A stretch of 64,000 nucleotides of DNA from Agrobacterium genomosp. 13 str. CFBP 6927 (GTDB taxonomy: Bacteria > Pseudomonadota > Alphaproteobacteria > Rhizobiales > Rhizobiaceae): the NCBI GenBank assembly GCA_900012615.1, contig LT009756.1, positions 1,638,567 through 1,702,566 on the forward strand, given 5' to 3'. Positions 27,073 to 36,673 of the stretch are shown here, one piece after another. The notes beneath the pieces are model-generated. The model was given only the letters and a program-made list of their open reading frames with translations. It was not told where the DNA came from and did no database searches. Within the stretch, counting starts at the first letter, position 1, and each line of letters begins with the position of its first letter. The position numbers were made by a program, and so were the translations under genes.

Positions 27073-27088
27073 ATACTATATTTAGTAT
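27073..27088. promoter_or_regulatory. NrdR-box-like palindrome, proximal
   Basis: The sequence atactatatttagtat has perfect six-base arms (ATACTA/TAGTAT) around TATT. It fits the NrdR consensus and lies 165 bases upstream of the nrdJ ATG. Paired boxes are usual for NrdR targets, though the spacing to the distal copy (about 250 bases) is much wider than the typical two to three helical turns. Confidence 0.6.
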
Positions 27089-27252
27089 TACACACGATGC
27101 TTGCAGCCGAATAAGCCACGAGATACAGGGATCACATCCAAGGATGAACATCCCTTTCAGAACGGCAACAACCGGCTGCGCGCAAAGACCGCACGGCTGG
27201 ACCGGATTTTTGCGCCCTTGACCGGGCGCCCAATGGACGAGGACAGGAAACC

Positions 27253-30200
27253 ATGCGCATTGAACGCCGCTTCACGAAGCCCGGCCAATCGCCTTACGCG
27301 GAAATCGACTTCCGCAAGGCCGTCAGTGAGATCAAGAACCCTGATGGTTCCATCGTGTTCCGTCTGGCGGATATCGACGTTCCCGCGCAGTTCAGCCAGG
27401 TTGCCACCGACGTTCTGGCGCAGAAATATTTCCGCAAGGCCGGCGTGCCGAAGTTCCTGAAAAAGGTTGAGGAAAACGACGTTCCTTCCTTCCTGTGGCG
27501 CTCGGTTGCCGATGAGAAAGCCCTGAAGGACGTGCCCGAGGCCGAACGTTTTGGCTCCGAGACCGATGCGCGCCAGGTTTTCGACCGTCTGGCCGGCACC
27601 TGGGCCTATTGGGGTTGGAAGGGCAAATATTTCTCCACCGAAGAAGATGCGCTCGCCTTCCGCGACGAGCTTGCCTATATGCTCGCCACCCAGCGCGTTG
27701 CGCCGAACAGCCCGCAATGGTTCAACACCGGCCTGCACTGGGCCTATGGCATTGATGGTCCGGGCCAGGGCCATTTCTATGTCGACCCCTTCACCGGCAA
27801 GCTGACCAAGTCCAAATCCGCTTACGAACATCCGCAGCCGCATGCCTGCTTCATCCAGTCCGTCGAAGACGATCTGGTCAATGAAGGCGGCATCATGGAC
27901 CTGTGGGTGCGTGAAGCGCGCCTGTTCAAATACGGCTCCGGCACCGGCTCCAACTTCTCCTACCTGCGTGGCGAAGGCGAAAAGCTTTCGGGCGGCGGCA
28001 AGTCCTCCGGCCTGATGAGCTTCCTCAAGATCGGTGACCGTGCAGCGGGCGCCATCAAGTCCGGCGGCACCACCCGCCGTGCAGCGAAGATGGTCGTCGT
28101 TGATGCCGATCACCCTGATATCGAAGCCTATATCGACTGGAAGGTGAACGAGGAGCAGAAGGTTGCCGCGCTGGTTACCGGCTCCAAGATCGTCGCCAAG
28201 CACCTGAAGGCGATCATGAAGGCCTGCGTCAATTGCGAGGCTGACAATGGCGATTGCTTCGACCCGGCCAAGAACCCCGCCCTGAAGCGCGAAATCCGCG
28301 CTGCCAAGAAGGACATGGTGCCGGAAAACTACATCAAGCGCGTCATCCAGTTCGCCGAACAGGGTTACAAGGACATCCAGTTCAAGACTTATGACACGGA
28401 CTGGGATTCCGAAGCCTATCTCACGGTTTCCGGGCAGAACTCCAACAACTCCGTCTCGCTGAAGGACGACTTCCTGCGCGCTGTCGAAAATGACGGCGAC
28501 TGGAACCTCACCGCCCGCAAGGACGGCAAGGTCATGAAGACGCTGAAGGCCCGTGACCTCTGGGAAAAGATTTCCCACGCCGCCTGGGCATCGGCCGATC
28601 CGGGCCTGCACTTCAACACCACCATGAACGACTGGCACACCTCGCCGGCCGAAGGCCCGATCCGCGCCTCGAACCCGTGCTCGGAATATATGTTCCTTGA
28701 TGACACGGCCTGCAATCTCGCCTCGCTGAACCTTCTGCAGTTCAAGGATCAGGCAACGAAGCGCATCGACATCGCCGATTACGAACATGCCGTGCGCCTG
28801 TGGACCGTCGTGCTCGAAGTCTCCGTGATGATGGCGCAGTTCCCCTCGCGCCAGATTGCCGAACGCTCCTACGAATACCGCACGCTCGGCCTCGGTTACG
28901 CCAATATTGGCGGCCTGCTGATGTCCTCCGGCATTCCCTATGACAGCGACGAAGGCCGCGCCATTGCCGGTGCGTTGACCGCGATCATGACGGGCATTTC
29001 CTACGCCACCTCGGCTGAAATGGCCGGCGAGCTTGGCCCCTTCCCGAGCTTTGCGCCGAACCGCGACAACATGCTGCGCGTCATTCGCAACCACCGCCGC
29101 GCCGCTCATGGCCTGTCGGATGGTTATGAGGGCCTGTCGGTCAACCCGGTTGCGCTCATCCATGCCGATTGCACGGATCAGGACCTTATCACCCACGCCA
29201 CCGCCGCCTGGGACAAGGCGCTGGAGCTTGGCGAAAAGCACGGCTACCGCAACGCCCAGACCACCGTTATCGCGCCGACCGGCACGATCGGCCTCGTGAT
29301 GGATTGCGACACGACCGGCATCGAGCCCGACTTCGCGCTGGTGAAATTCAAGAAGCTCGCCGGCGGCGGTTACTTCAAGATCATCAACCGCGCGGTTCCA
29401 GATGCGCTGCGTTCGCTCGGTTATTCCGAAAGCCAGATCGCCGAGATCGAGGCCTATGCCGTCGGCCATGGCAATCTCAACCAGGCGCCGGCCATCAACC
29501 CTTCCACGCTGAAGGCCAAGGGCTTCACCGATGAGAAGATCGAAGCCGTCAATGGCGCGCTGAAGAGCGCCTTCGACATCAAGTTCGTCTTCAACCAGTG
29601 GACGCTCGGCGCCGACTTCCTCAAGGAAACGCTGAAAGTTTCCGACGAGCAGCTCTCCGACATGAGCTTCAACCTGCTCGAGCACCTCGGCTTCGGCAAG
29701 AAGGACATCGAAGCGGCCAATGTTCACGTCTGCGGCGCGATGACGCTGGAAGGCGCACCGTTCCTGAAAAACGAGCACCTGGCCGTCTTCGATTGCGCCA
29801 ACCCCTGCGGCAAGATCGGCAAGCGTTACCTCTCGGTCGAATCCCATATCCGCATGATGGCGGCGGCACAGCCCTTCATCTCGGGTGCGATCTCCAAGAC
29901 GATCAACATGCCGAACGATGCGACGGTTGAGGATTGCGGCGCAGCTTACATGCTCTCCTGGAAGCTGGCGCTGAAGGCCAACGCCCTTTACCGCGATGGC
30001 TCCAAGCTTTCCCAGCCGCTCAACGCCTCGCTGGTGGAAGACGAGGACGAAGAAGATTTCGTCGAAGAACTGGTCCAGCAGCCGCTCGCCCAGCAGGCCG
30101 TGACGATCACCGAAAAGATCGTCGAACGCGTCATCGAGCGTGTCTCGCGCGAGCGTGAAAAGCTGCCGAACCGCCGTCAGGGTTACACCCAGAAGGCAAC

Positions 30201-31071
30201 CGTCGGGGGTCACAAGGTCTATCTGCGCACCGGCGAATTCGGCGATGGCCGCATCGGCGAAATCTTCATCGACATGCACAAGGAAGGCGCCGCCTTCCGT
30301 GCGATGATGAACAACTTCGCCATCGCCATTTCGCTCGGCCTGCAATATGGCGTGCCGCTGGAAGAATATGTGGAGGCCTTCACCTTCACCAAGTTCGAAC
30401 CGGCCGGCATGGTGCAGGGCAACGACGCGATCAAGAACGCCACGTCGATCCTCGACTACGTGTTCCGCGAACTCGCCGTCTCCTATCTTGGCCGCCACGA
30501 TCTGGCCCATGTCGATACGTCCGACTTCTCCAACACCGCACTCGGCAAGGGTATCCAGGAAGGCAAGACCAACCTCGTTTCCACCGGCTGGACCCGCGGT
30601 TACAAGCCGACGCTGGTTTCCAGCAATGGCGGCGAACGGTCGTCTTCCGAGCCGAAGGGCTCGGCAACGGCAGCCCCTGCCCGCGGCTCCGCCAACGTCA
30701 CCTCCTTTGCCGGCTCCGCCGCCCGCAAGCTGGAACCGACGGTCGCCATCGCAACCTCCGAAATCGTCTCCTTCAAGCGGGACTATGAAGAGCGCGCCAA
30801 GGAACTGGCCGAAGAGATCGCCGAAGAAGTGATCGACGAGGTGGTTCAGGAATCCCAGCAGACCGCCACCGCCCTCTTCTCCGACAAGGCCGCCGCAGAC
30901 GCCGCATCGGCCAAGGCGGAAGCCAAGAAGGTGGAAAACGAACGCCGCATGCGCTCGATTGCACAGGGCTATACGGGCAACATGTGCTCGGAATGCCAGA
31001 ACTTCACGATGGTGCGGAACGGCACCTGCGAGAAGTGCGATACTTGTGGTGCGACGAGCGGTTGCTCTTGA
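27253..31071 (+). CDS. nrdJ: Vitamin B12-dependent (class II) ribonucleotide reductase
   Basis: The 1272-aa adenosylcobalamin-dependent reductase makes dNTPs with or without oxygen. The N-terminal part includes [12 protein letters not shown] and [16 protein letters not shown] for substrate binding. The central barrel has [17 protein letters not shown] with the catalytic Cys and Glu region, then [13 protein letters not shown] [17 protein letters not shown] long C-terminal extension ends in a Cys-rich redox or zinc motif (CSECQNFTM, then [13 protein letters not shown]). Length is typical of the alphaproteobacterial form. The start follows aggaaacc. NrdR-like palindromes lie upstream and a strong terminator lies directly downstream. 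Confidence 0.97.
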   Translation: MRIERRFTKPGQSPYAEIDFRKAVSEIKNPDGSIVFRLADIDVPAQFSQVATDVLAQKYFRKAGVPKFLKKVEENDVPSFLWRSVADEKALKDVPEAERFGSETDARQVFDRLAGTWAYWGWKGKYFSTEEDALAFRDELAYMLATQRVAPNSPQWFNTGLHWAYGIDGPGQGHFYVDPFTGKLTKSKSAYEHPQPHACFIQSVEDDLVNEGGIMDLWVREARLFKYGSGTGSNFSYLRGEGEKLSGGGKSSGLMSFLKIGDRAAGAIKSGGTTRRAAKMVVVDADHPDIEAYIDWKVNEEQKVAALVTGSKIVAKHLKAIMKACVNCEADNGDCFDPAKNPALKREIRAAKKDMVPENYIKRVIQFAEQGYKDIQFKTYDTDWDSEAYLTVSGQNSNNSVSLKDDFLRAVENDGDWNLTARKDGKVMKTLKARDLWEKISHAAWASADPGLHFNTTMNDWHTSPAEGPIRASNPCSEYMFLDDTACNLASLNLLQFKDQATKRIDIADYEHAVRLWTVVLEVSVMMAQFPSRQIAERSYEYRTLGLGYANIGGLLMSSGIPYDSDEGRAIAGALTAIMTGISYATSAEMAGELGPFPSFAPNRDNMLRVIRNHRRAAHGLSDGYEGLSVNPVALIHADCTDQDLITHATAAWDKALELGEKHGYRNAQTTVIAPTGTIGLVMDCDTTGIEPDFALVKFKKLAGGGYFKIINRAVPDALRSLGYSESQIAEIEAYAVGHGNLNQAPAINPSTLKAKGFTDEKIEAVNGALKSAFDIKFVFNQWTLGADFLKETLKVSDEQLSDMSFNLLEHLGFGKKDIEAANVHVCGAMTLEGAPFLKNEHLAVFDCANPCGKIGKRYLSVESHIRMMAAAQPFISGAISKTINMPNDATVEDCGAAYMLSWKLALKANALYRDGSKLSQPLNASLVEDEDEEDFVEELVQQPLAQQAVTITEKIVERVIERVSREREKLPNRRQGYTQKATVGGHKVYLRTGEFGDGRIGEIFIDMHKEGAAFRAMMNNFAIAISLGLQYGVPLEEYVEAFTFTKFEPAGMVQGNDAIKNATSILDYVFRELAVSYLGRHDLAHVDTSDFSNTALGKGIQEGKTNLVSTGWTRGYKPTLVSSNGGERSSSEPKGSATAAPARGSANVTSFAGSAARKLEPTVAIATSEIVSFKRDYEERAKELAEEIAEEVIDEVVQESQQTATALFSDKAAADAASAKAEAKKVENERRMRSIAQGYTGNMCSECQNFTMVRNGTCEKCDTCGATSGCS

Positions 31072-31105
31072 TGCTTACTGATAAACAAATTTAGAAAATT
31101 CCCAG

Positions 31106-31136
31106 CGCCGAGTTCGAACACGAACTCGGCGTTTTT
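31106..31136 (+). terminator. Rho-independent terminator of nrdJ
   Basis: The 11-base stem cgccgagttcg/cgaactcggcg, with a short loop, is followed by five T. It lies 35 bases after the nrdJ stop codon and marks the left boundary of the AT-rich insert. Confidence 0.92.
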
Positions 31137-31151
31137 CATGTGAGACCAAAG

Positions 31152-32146
31152 ATGTTCACTATCTATCCCGACTACTCAAAAAAAGAGTTTCAAAGGCAGG
31201 TAACGCCGTACGAGAAGGCATAGAAAAACAAGAGGATATTGACGTAATTGAAAACTGGCGCGCTGCACATAACTATGTCCTAAATACATTTCAAGCGACA
31301 CTCCGACGTCACGCGCGCGGAAAAGAAATAACAGTAGCGCAGCGGCTGAAACGACGTCTCACAATCTACGATAAGCTGAAACGGCAGCCAGACATGCAAC
31401 TCGCTAGAATGCATGATATCGCTGGATGTAGGTTAATATTTGAGGATATTTTTTCGCTGAACGAGACACGGCGGCAAATAATTGGATCAAAATTTAAACA
31501 TAAACTACGAAACTCTCTTGGAGATTACGACTACATAGCTACACCTAAAAACACGGGATATCGGGGTGTTCACGACGTATATGAATATGTCTCCTATTCT
31601 GGAAGCGCAGAAAAATGGAACGGATTGCAAATAGAATTGCAATACAGAACTAAAACGCAGCATGCTTGGGCTACTGCCGTCGAAATTGTTGGCTCACTCA
31701 CAGGTAACGAGTCAAAGTTTGATCGGGGAGACAAAGATCATCAACAATTCTTTCGCCTTAGTAGCGAGTTGCTAGCGAGACGTCATGAAGACAAAAAATC
31801 CTGCCTCCCTGATTTAACAGACCGAGAAATCGTCAGTAAAATCATAGAGATAGAGAGAAAAATTGGCGTCATAAGGCTACTAGAAGGAATTCACGTTTCT
31901 GCCGAACAACTAAAAGACGCGAGAAATCTTATCCTACGCATGGGTCCCAAGGGAGTTCTGACTGTCTATGGTTTTACAAAGACCAAGACGGCTCTCGAAA
32001 GATATTTTGAGCTTGAAGAGGAGGAGGGTGAAGACGACATCGTATTTGTCAGAGGGGACACCAATGACGGAATTCGTAGTGCTTTCCGAAATTATTTCTC
32101 TGATGCTAGAGATTTCACATCATTAATTCATACGGCCTTGCGTTAA
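31152..32146 (+). CDS. RelA/SpoT-domain (p)ppGpp-synthetase-like protein, 5' end frameshifted
   Basis: An uninterrupted frame from ATG 31394 (250 aa) contains the synthetase motifs DIAGCRLIF, DYDYIATPKNTGYRGVH and QIELQYRTKTQHAWA, so the fold looks intact. Conserved family sequence continues upstream in the same frame with no ATG (ENWRAAHNYVLNTFQATL, AQRLKRRLTIYDKLKRQPDM). It joins MFTIYPDYSKK, which starts at ATG 31152 in another frame. The shift falls exactly at a run of seven A (31178-31184). Reading minus one there gives YSKKRVSKAGNAVREG and a 331-aa protein of normal family length. It may be a pseudogene, a sequence error, or rescued by slippage at A-AAA-AAA-G. The segment is AT-rich, unlike its neighbours, suggesting transfer. 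Relatives include phage-defence and toxic alarmone synthetases as well as housekeeping-like ones. Confidence 0.75.
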
Positions 32147-32295
32147 CAACACAACGGTAATCGGCGCCTTGCGAAATCATTGGGAATAGGGCCGCAGCGA
32201 ACCGGACCAGCCTGCCCGCGCCTATCTGAAGGCCATCGCTGTCGATCCCGAGGGAACAGCGGCCGCGCTCCGTAAAGGCGCGGCCTGACCTTCCC
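32147..32295. other. Right border of the AT-rich insert with a coding remnant
   Basis: The base composition returns to GC-rich at about 32160. A plus-strand fragment near 32195-32286 reads PARAYLKAIAVDPEGTAAAL and then RKGAA before TGA. It has the look of the 3' end of a gene whose 5' part is absent. Its family is not recognised. Confidence 0.4.
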
Positions 32296-33621
32296 TCACC
32301 CCATAAAATCCACCAGCAGCTTCACATTCAGCGCCGCAATCACCACCGCTATCAGCCACGCAAAAGCCGAGAGCCAGAGCGGCGCTTTCAGTGCGCCCAT
32401 CTTGGCCTTGTCGGAGGTGAACATGACGAGCGGGAAGACGGCGAAGGAGAGTTGCAGGCTGAGCACCACCTGCGTCAGAATCAGCAGCTCGGCCGTGCCA
32501 CTGTCGCCATAGAAGATGGTGACGCCGGCGGCCGGGACGATGGCGATAGCGCGGGTGATGAGGCGGCGCAGCCAGGGGGCGAGCTGCATCTTCAGGAAAC
32601 CCTCCATCACGATCTGGCCCGCAAGCGTCGCCGTGACGGTGGAGTTGATGCCGCAGCACAGGAGCGCCACGCCGAACAGCGTCGGCGCAATGGCAAGGCC
32701 GAGCAGCGGCGCGAGCAGATTATGCGCCTCCCCCAGTTCCGAGACATTCGTCTGCCCGGTTTTATTGAAAGTCGCCGCCGCCAGAATGAGGATCGAGGCG
32801 TTGATGAGCAGCGCGAACATCAGGGCGATGGTGGAATCGAGCGTCGCGAATTTGAGCGCCTCACGCTTCTCGGGCAGCGTCTCACCGATGGCACGGGTCT
32901 GTATGATGCCCGAATGCAGGTAGAGATTATGCGGCATCACCGTCGCCCCCAGAATGCCGAGCGCCAGATAAAGCATGTCCGGATTGGTGACGATATCAGT
33001 CGTCGGCGCGAACCCAAGGATCACCTGCCCCCAGTCTGGATCGGCAAGCGCCACCTGAATGGCGAAACACACGGCGATGACGCCAAGCAGCGTGATGACC
33101 AGCGCCTCCACCCAGCGGAAGCCGAGCTTTTGCAGATAAAGGATCAGGAACACATCAAGCGCGGTGATGAGGACGCCAAGCTCAAGCGGAATGCCGAAGA
33201 TCAGGTTGAGGCCGATGGCCGTGCCGATGACCTCGGCGATGTCAGTCGCAATGATGGCGATTTCGGCGAGCAGCCACAGCACCATCGCCACCGGTTTCGG
33301 ATAGGCATCGCGGCAGGCCTGGGCGAGATCGCGCCCGGAAGCAATCGCCAGACGCGCGCAGAGCGATTGCAGGACAATGGCCATGATGTTCGACACCAGC
33401 GCGACTGTCAGCAGCGTGTAGCCGAATCTGGAACCACCGGCGAGCGAGGTCGCCCAGTTTCCGGGATCCATATAACCAACCGCGACGAGATATCCGGGTC
33501 CGAAAAAGGCCATGGCCCGGCGAAACGTGCCGGCATTCGGCTTGACCCTGATCGTGCTGTGAACGTCGGAGAGCGAAAGGTCGTCGCCATTCCGCCGCCA
33601 TCCAAAGACAGGCTTGTCCAT
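32296..33621 (-). CDS. mntH: Nramp-type manganese transporter MntH
   Basis: The protein has 441 aa from the ATG at 33619-33621 ([12 protein letters not shown]). A TTG five codons upstream is less likely. It is a proton-coupled Mn(II) importer of the inner membrane, with 11 predicted spans. Family motifs are [20 protein letters not shown] in helix 1 and [15 protein letters not shown] in helix 6, which carry the metal ligands Asp, Asn and Met. A TGCAAA-type inverted repeat lies about 37 bases upstream of the start and could be the Mur/Fur operator expected for mntH in rhizobia. The gene is leftward with a short gap to the AT-rich insert. Confidence 0.95.
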   Translation of the reverse strand: MDKPVFGWRRNGDDLSLSDVHSTIRVKPNAGTFRRAMAFFGPGYLVAVGYMDPGNWATSLAGGSRFGYTLLTVALVSNIMAIVLQSLCARLAIASGRDLAQACRDAYPKPVAMVLWLLAEIAIIATDIAEVIGTAIGLNLIFGIPLELGVLITALDVFLILYLQKLGFRWVEALVITLLGVIAVCFAIQVALADPDWGQVILGFAPTTDIVTNPDMLYLALGILGATVMPHNLYLHSGIIQTRAIGETLPEKREALKFATLDSTIALMFALLINASILILAAATFNKTGQTNVSELGEAHNLLAPLLGLAIAPTLFGVALLCCGINSTVTATLAGQIVMEGFLKMQLAPWLRRLITRAIAIVPAAGVTIFYGDSGTAELLILTQVVLSLQLSFAVFPLVMFTSDKAKMGALKAPLWLSAFAWLIAVVIAALNVKLLVDFMG

Positions 33622-33657
33622 CTTGCGAACTTTCAAATGGAATTTTATTAATGCAAT

Positions 33658-33672
33658 TGCAAATCATTCGCA
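33658..33672. promoter_or_regulatory. Possible Mur (Fur-family) operator upstream of mntH
   Basis: TGCAAATCATTCGCA has arms TGCAAA and TTCGCA, inverted with one mismatch. It lies 36-51 bases upstream of the mntH start. Rhizobial mntH genes are repressed by Mur in high manganese through TGCAAA-type palindromes (recollection of the family), which is the basis for the call. Confidence 0.5.
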
Positions 33673-33935
33673 TAAACGGGATTGACTGGCAAGCGGGCTT
33701 TTGACCTCTTTTTGATGCGGGAGATTGTCGGTCATTTTGCCGGCGGTTATCCCGGCACGGGAAGCCTCTGCTCCGGCATCGCCGCGTGACATCAGGGCCG
33801 TTAAATGCGCCCGGAGCAGCGGCTTTTTGTCACCGCATGGGGGACTATTTTGTTTGGCGATTGACAGCCGGGATGTCGTTCCGTGTACACAGACGGTCGA
33901 TACATTTACGGCACTATTTCAGAAGGAACAGCGAA
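33673..33935. other. Divergent region between mntH and the VOC gene
   Basis: About 260 bases contain no supported gene. The region must hold the promoters of mntH (leftward) and of the VOC gene (rightward). A longer frame upstream of the VOC gene exists but lacks family sequence. Confidence 0.5.
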
Positions 33936-34301
33936 GTGAACCTGATTGCCCACGTCGAAATTCCGGTCCTTGATCTTGAAAGGGCAATGCGTTTCTACAC
34001 CGCCGTTTTTGATGTGAACTTCGAAGAGATCGTCACGATCCACGATAACCGGATGGCCTATTTCCCCTTTGAGGAGGGAAAGGACGGAGCGAGCGGCGCG
34101 CTCGCCGAGGGCGACACCTATGTTCCGACGAAAGACGGGGCGATTATCTATCTTGGCGTCCAGAATATCGATGATGTTCTTGCCAGAGCCGTTCAGCATG
34201 GCAGCGAAATCCTGTTTCCGAAAACGCCGGTCAACGAGAATCTCTTCGTCGCCGAAATCGCTGACAGCGAGGGAAATCGCATCGCCATCCAATCCGCCTG
34301 A
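33936..34301 (+). CDS. VOC-family (glyoxalase-like) protein
   Basis: The protein has 121 aa. The start is taken as GTG at 33936, preceded by agaaggaa, because the family begins NLIAHVEIPVLDLERAMRFY. Features are the beta-alpha-beta-beta-beta half-barrel with VEIPVLDLERAMRFYTAVF, a metal-site Glu/His type pattern that is not clear, and NLFVAEIADSEGNRIAIQS at the end. VOC proteins include glyoxalases, dioxygenases and resistance proteins. The substrate cannot be read from sequence. An upstream open frame to 33786 is not needed. Confidence 0.85.
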   Translation: MNLIAHVEIPVLDLERAMRFYTAVFDVNFEEIVTIHDNRMAYFPFEEGKDGASGALAEGDTYVPTKDGAIIYLGVQNIDDVLARAVQHGSEILFPKTPVNENLFVAEIADSEGNRIAIQSA

Positions 34302-34443
34302 GGCGGATTCCGCGGCAAAATAACGTTGGCGATGGCCGGGCGTCCCTCACGGCCTTGTCATCGCCCCTGCCCCGTCATTGCGGAACAGCGGCTTGCGCGC
34401 CTGCGTTGATCTTTCACGAAGCAACGATATTCCGGGGAAGCTC

Positions 34444-34671
34444 ATGCGATACGGCGATAAATTCAGTGTGGTGCATCATCCGAGCCAATGGCCGAAATAT
34501 ATCATGGCGCATCGAAGACCGCGTGACTGGCTGATGACGATCAGCGGCATGGTACTGCTGTTCATCGTCGCCGCCACGGTCGCCATGGGTTATCTCGTAA
34601 CCAGCCATCCCGGCAAACCGGAGCCGAACCCCGGCATCGTCGAGGAGCAGGCTACGGAAAACGGGGCCTAA
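34444..34671 (+). CDS. Small single-span membrane protein, unknown
   Basis: The 75-aa protein starts at the ATG at 34444 (MRYGDKFSVVHHPSQWP), preceded by ggggaag. An upstream extension to 34378 is possible. A basic N-terminal half (MAHRRPRDWL) precedes one membrane helix (TISGMVLLFIVAATVAMGYL). A Pro/Glu-rich tail follows (GKPEPNPGIVEEQATENGA). It stands between the VOC gene and the convergent ABC gene. No domain recognised. Confidence 0.65.
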   Translation: MRYGDKFSVVHHPSQWPKYIMAHRRPRDWLMTISGMVLLFIVAATVAMGYLVTSHPGKPEPNPGIVEEQATENGA

Positions 34672-34716
34672 AGCAGCGCTAGCGGCACAAAGCCTCCGGC
34701 AGCAGGCGCCGTGGAC

Positions 34717-36444
34717 TCAGGCAGGAAGATGCGCGCTGAACTGCGCCTCATGCAGGCGGCTGTAATGGCCCTTCGCGGCCAGAAGCTCGGCATGGGCGCC
34801 GGTTTCGGCAATGCCGGTCTGGTCCACCACCACGATGCGCGAGGCATCGCGGATCGTCGCCAGCCGGTGGGCGATGACGAGCGTGGTGCGGCCTTTGGCA
34901 AGCTCCGTCAGCGATTGCTGGATGGCCCGTTCGGTCTCGGTATCGAGCGCCGACGTCGCCTCATCGAGAATGAGGATCGGCGGGTTCTTGAGGAACATGC
35001 GGGCAATGGCAAGACGCTGTTTCTGGCCGCCGGACAGCTTGACGCCGCGCTCGCCGATAACGGTGTCGAGCCCGAGCGGCATCGCCTCGATGACGCCATC
35101 GAGACGCGCGCGCCGTGCCGCATCCATGATTTCCTCATCCGATGCACCGAGCCGGCCATATTCGATATTCTCGCGAATCGTGCCGCCGAACAGGAAGACA
35201 TCCTGCTGCACGATGCCGATCTGGTTACGCAGCGACGTAAGCTTCATCCTGCGGATATCGACGCCGTCAATGGTGATAGCGCCGCTGGTGACGTCGTAAA
35301 AGCGCGGCAGAAGCGAACAGAGCGTTGTCTTGCCCGCCCCCGAAGGGCCAACGAAGGCCACCGTCTCGCCGGCGCTGATCTTCAGGTCGATATTGGTAAG
35401 AACGGTCTTGCCCTCGGCATAACCGAAACCGACATGACGATATTCAATATCGCCGCGCAGCAGCGGCGCTTCCACCGCATCCGGCGCATCAACGATATCA
35501 GGCGCCGTGTCCAGCAGCTCGGTGAAGCGGCGGAAACCGGCAATGCCCTTGGGATAGGTCTCGATGACCGAATTGATCTTTTCCACCGGCCGGAAAAACA
35601 CGCCCACCAGCAGCAGGAAGCCGACAAAGCCGCCTTCGGTCAGGCTGCCCGTCAGCACAAACCAGGCGCCGCAGATCATCACGATCATCTGCGTCAGGCG
35701 CATGCTCATATAGCTGAGCGAGGTGCTGGCGGCCATGATCTTGTAGGCGTCGAGCTTGGTGCGGCGGTATTTCTGGTTGTCCTTCTCGAACAGCGCGCGC
35801 TCGTGGTCCTCATTGGCGAAGGCCTGCACCACCCGCATGCCGCCGACATTTTCCTCGATACGGGCGTTGAAGTCGCCGACACGACCGTAGAGTGCGCGAA
35901 AATTCTGCGTCATTCGGCCGCCGTAACGACTGGTCACCCAGGCGGTGACGGGTACGACGGCGGCAGTGATGAACGCCAGCTGGACATTGACCGACAGCAT
36001 CAAAAGGAAAGCGCCGATGAAGGTCATGATGGCGATGAACAGATCCTCAGGGCCGTGATGGGCCACCTCGCCGATCTCCTCCAGATCCTTCGTCAGCCGC
36101 CCGACAAGATGGCCGGTCTTCTGATTGTCGAAATAACGGAAGGAAAGCTTCTGCAGATGATCGAAGGCCAGACGCCGCATGTCGGTCTCGATATTGATGC
36201 CGAGCATATGTCCCCAATAGGTGACGGTCGCCATCAGCCCGGTATTCAGCACGTAAATGACGAGAAGACCCACCGACGCTGCAAGGATGATCGCCCATTC
36301 ACCGCCCGGCAGCAGCACGTCGACAAAGGCCTTCACCGCCATGGGAAAGCCGAGTTCGAGCACGCCCGACAAAACCGCGCAGGAGAAATCGAGAATGAAC
36401 AGACCGCGATAGGGACGGTAATAGGAAAAGAAACGGCGGAGCAT
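34717..36444 (-). CDS. ABC transporter with fused permease and ATPase (MsbA-like)
   Basis: The 575-aa half-transporter has six N-terminal membrane helices (residues about 15-300) followed by an ATPase. The ATPase has Walker A GPSGAGKTTLC, the signature LSGGQKQRLAIARM, and Walker B ILILDEATSALD with the catalytic Glu. It resembles lipid, peptide or drug exporters of the MsbA/LmrA class, which act as homodimers at the inner membrane. The substrate is unknown. The gene stands alone, and the next gene to the right diverges from it. Confidence 0.93.
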   Translation of the reverse strand: MLRRFFSYYRPYRGLFILDFSCAVLSGVLELGFPMAVKAFVDVLLPGGEWAIILAASVGLLVIYVLNTGLMATVTYWGHMLGINIETDMRRLAFDHLQKLSFRYFDNQKTGHLVGRLTKDLEEIGEVAHHGPEDLFIAIMTFIGAFLLMLSVNVQLAFITAAVVPVTAWVTSRYGGRMTQNFRALYGRVGDFNARIEENVGGMRVVQAFANEDHERALFEKDNQKYRRTKLDAYKIMAASTSLSYMSMRLTQMIVMICGAWFVLTGSLTEGGFVGFLLLVGVFFRPVEKINSVIETYPKGIAGFRRFTELLDTAPDIVDAPDAVEAPLLRGDIEYRHVGFGYAEGKTVLTNIDLKISAGETVAFVGPSGAGKTTLCSLLPRFYDVTSGAITIDGVDIRRMKLTSLRNQIGIVQQDVFLFGGTIRENIEYGRLGASDEEIMDAARRARLDGVIEAMPLGLDTVIGERGVKLSGGQKQRLAIARMFLKNPPILILDEATSALDTETERAIQQSLTELAKGRTTLVIAHRLATIRDASRIVVVDQTGIAETGAHAELLAAKGHYSRLHEAQFSAHLPA

Positions 36445-36673
36445 GGCATGACCTGGAGATCGGACGCGGCAACCTTACGCCGCAAGAAAAACGGAGTTCA
36501 ATTGTCATATTTCAATGCGCGAGCCAAGACCGATGTTCTATTTTTACCAAAATCGTTCAATAGGCTAGGCAATAAACACACAACGGTAATGTGATCCGAT
36601 TATATTGCACTTATATGTATCGGTGTGACAGAGTGAATGCACCCTTCGGGGAGAATGCGAGAAAGAGCCTGCC

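Larger units (their letters stand above)
26414..27252. other. Long intergenic region upstream of nrdJ
   Basis: About 840 bases hold a RIME-like repeat (26442-26555), a GC-rich inverted repeat with a T-run at 26614-26632 (too small a loop to be a sure terminator), two NrdR-like palindromes (26825 and 27073), and the nrdJ leader. No cobalamin riboswitch core was recognised even though NrdJ needs B12. No RNA or protein gene is supported. Confidence 0.6.

Noticed and set aside
26414-27252. Cobalamin riboswitch upstream of nrdJ
   Set aside because: I looked for the B12-box (GCCACTG type) and the pseudoknot arms and saw none. A covariance search would be needed to exclude a diverged form.
27157-30510. 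1117-codon leftward frame antisense to nrdJ
   Set aside because: nrdJ has all class II reductase motifs. The antisense frame has no domain and comes from biased codon use.
31394-32146. ATG 31394 as the true start of the RelA/SpoT-domain gene
   Set aside because: Conserved family residues lie upstream in the same frame without a start codon, so an internal start would remove part of the domain.
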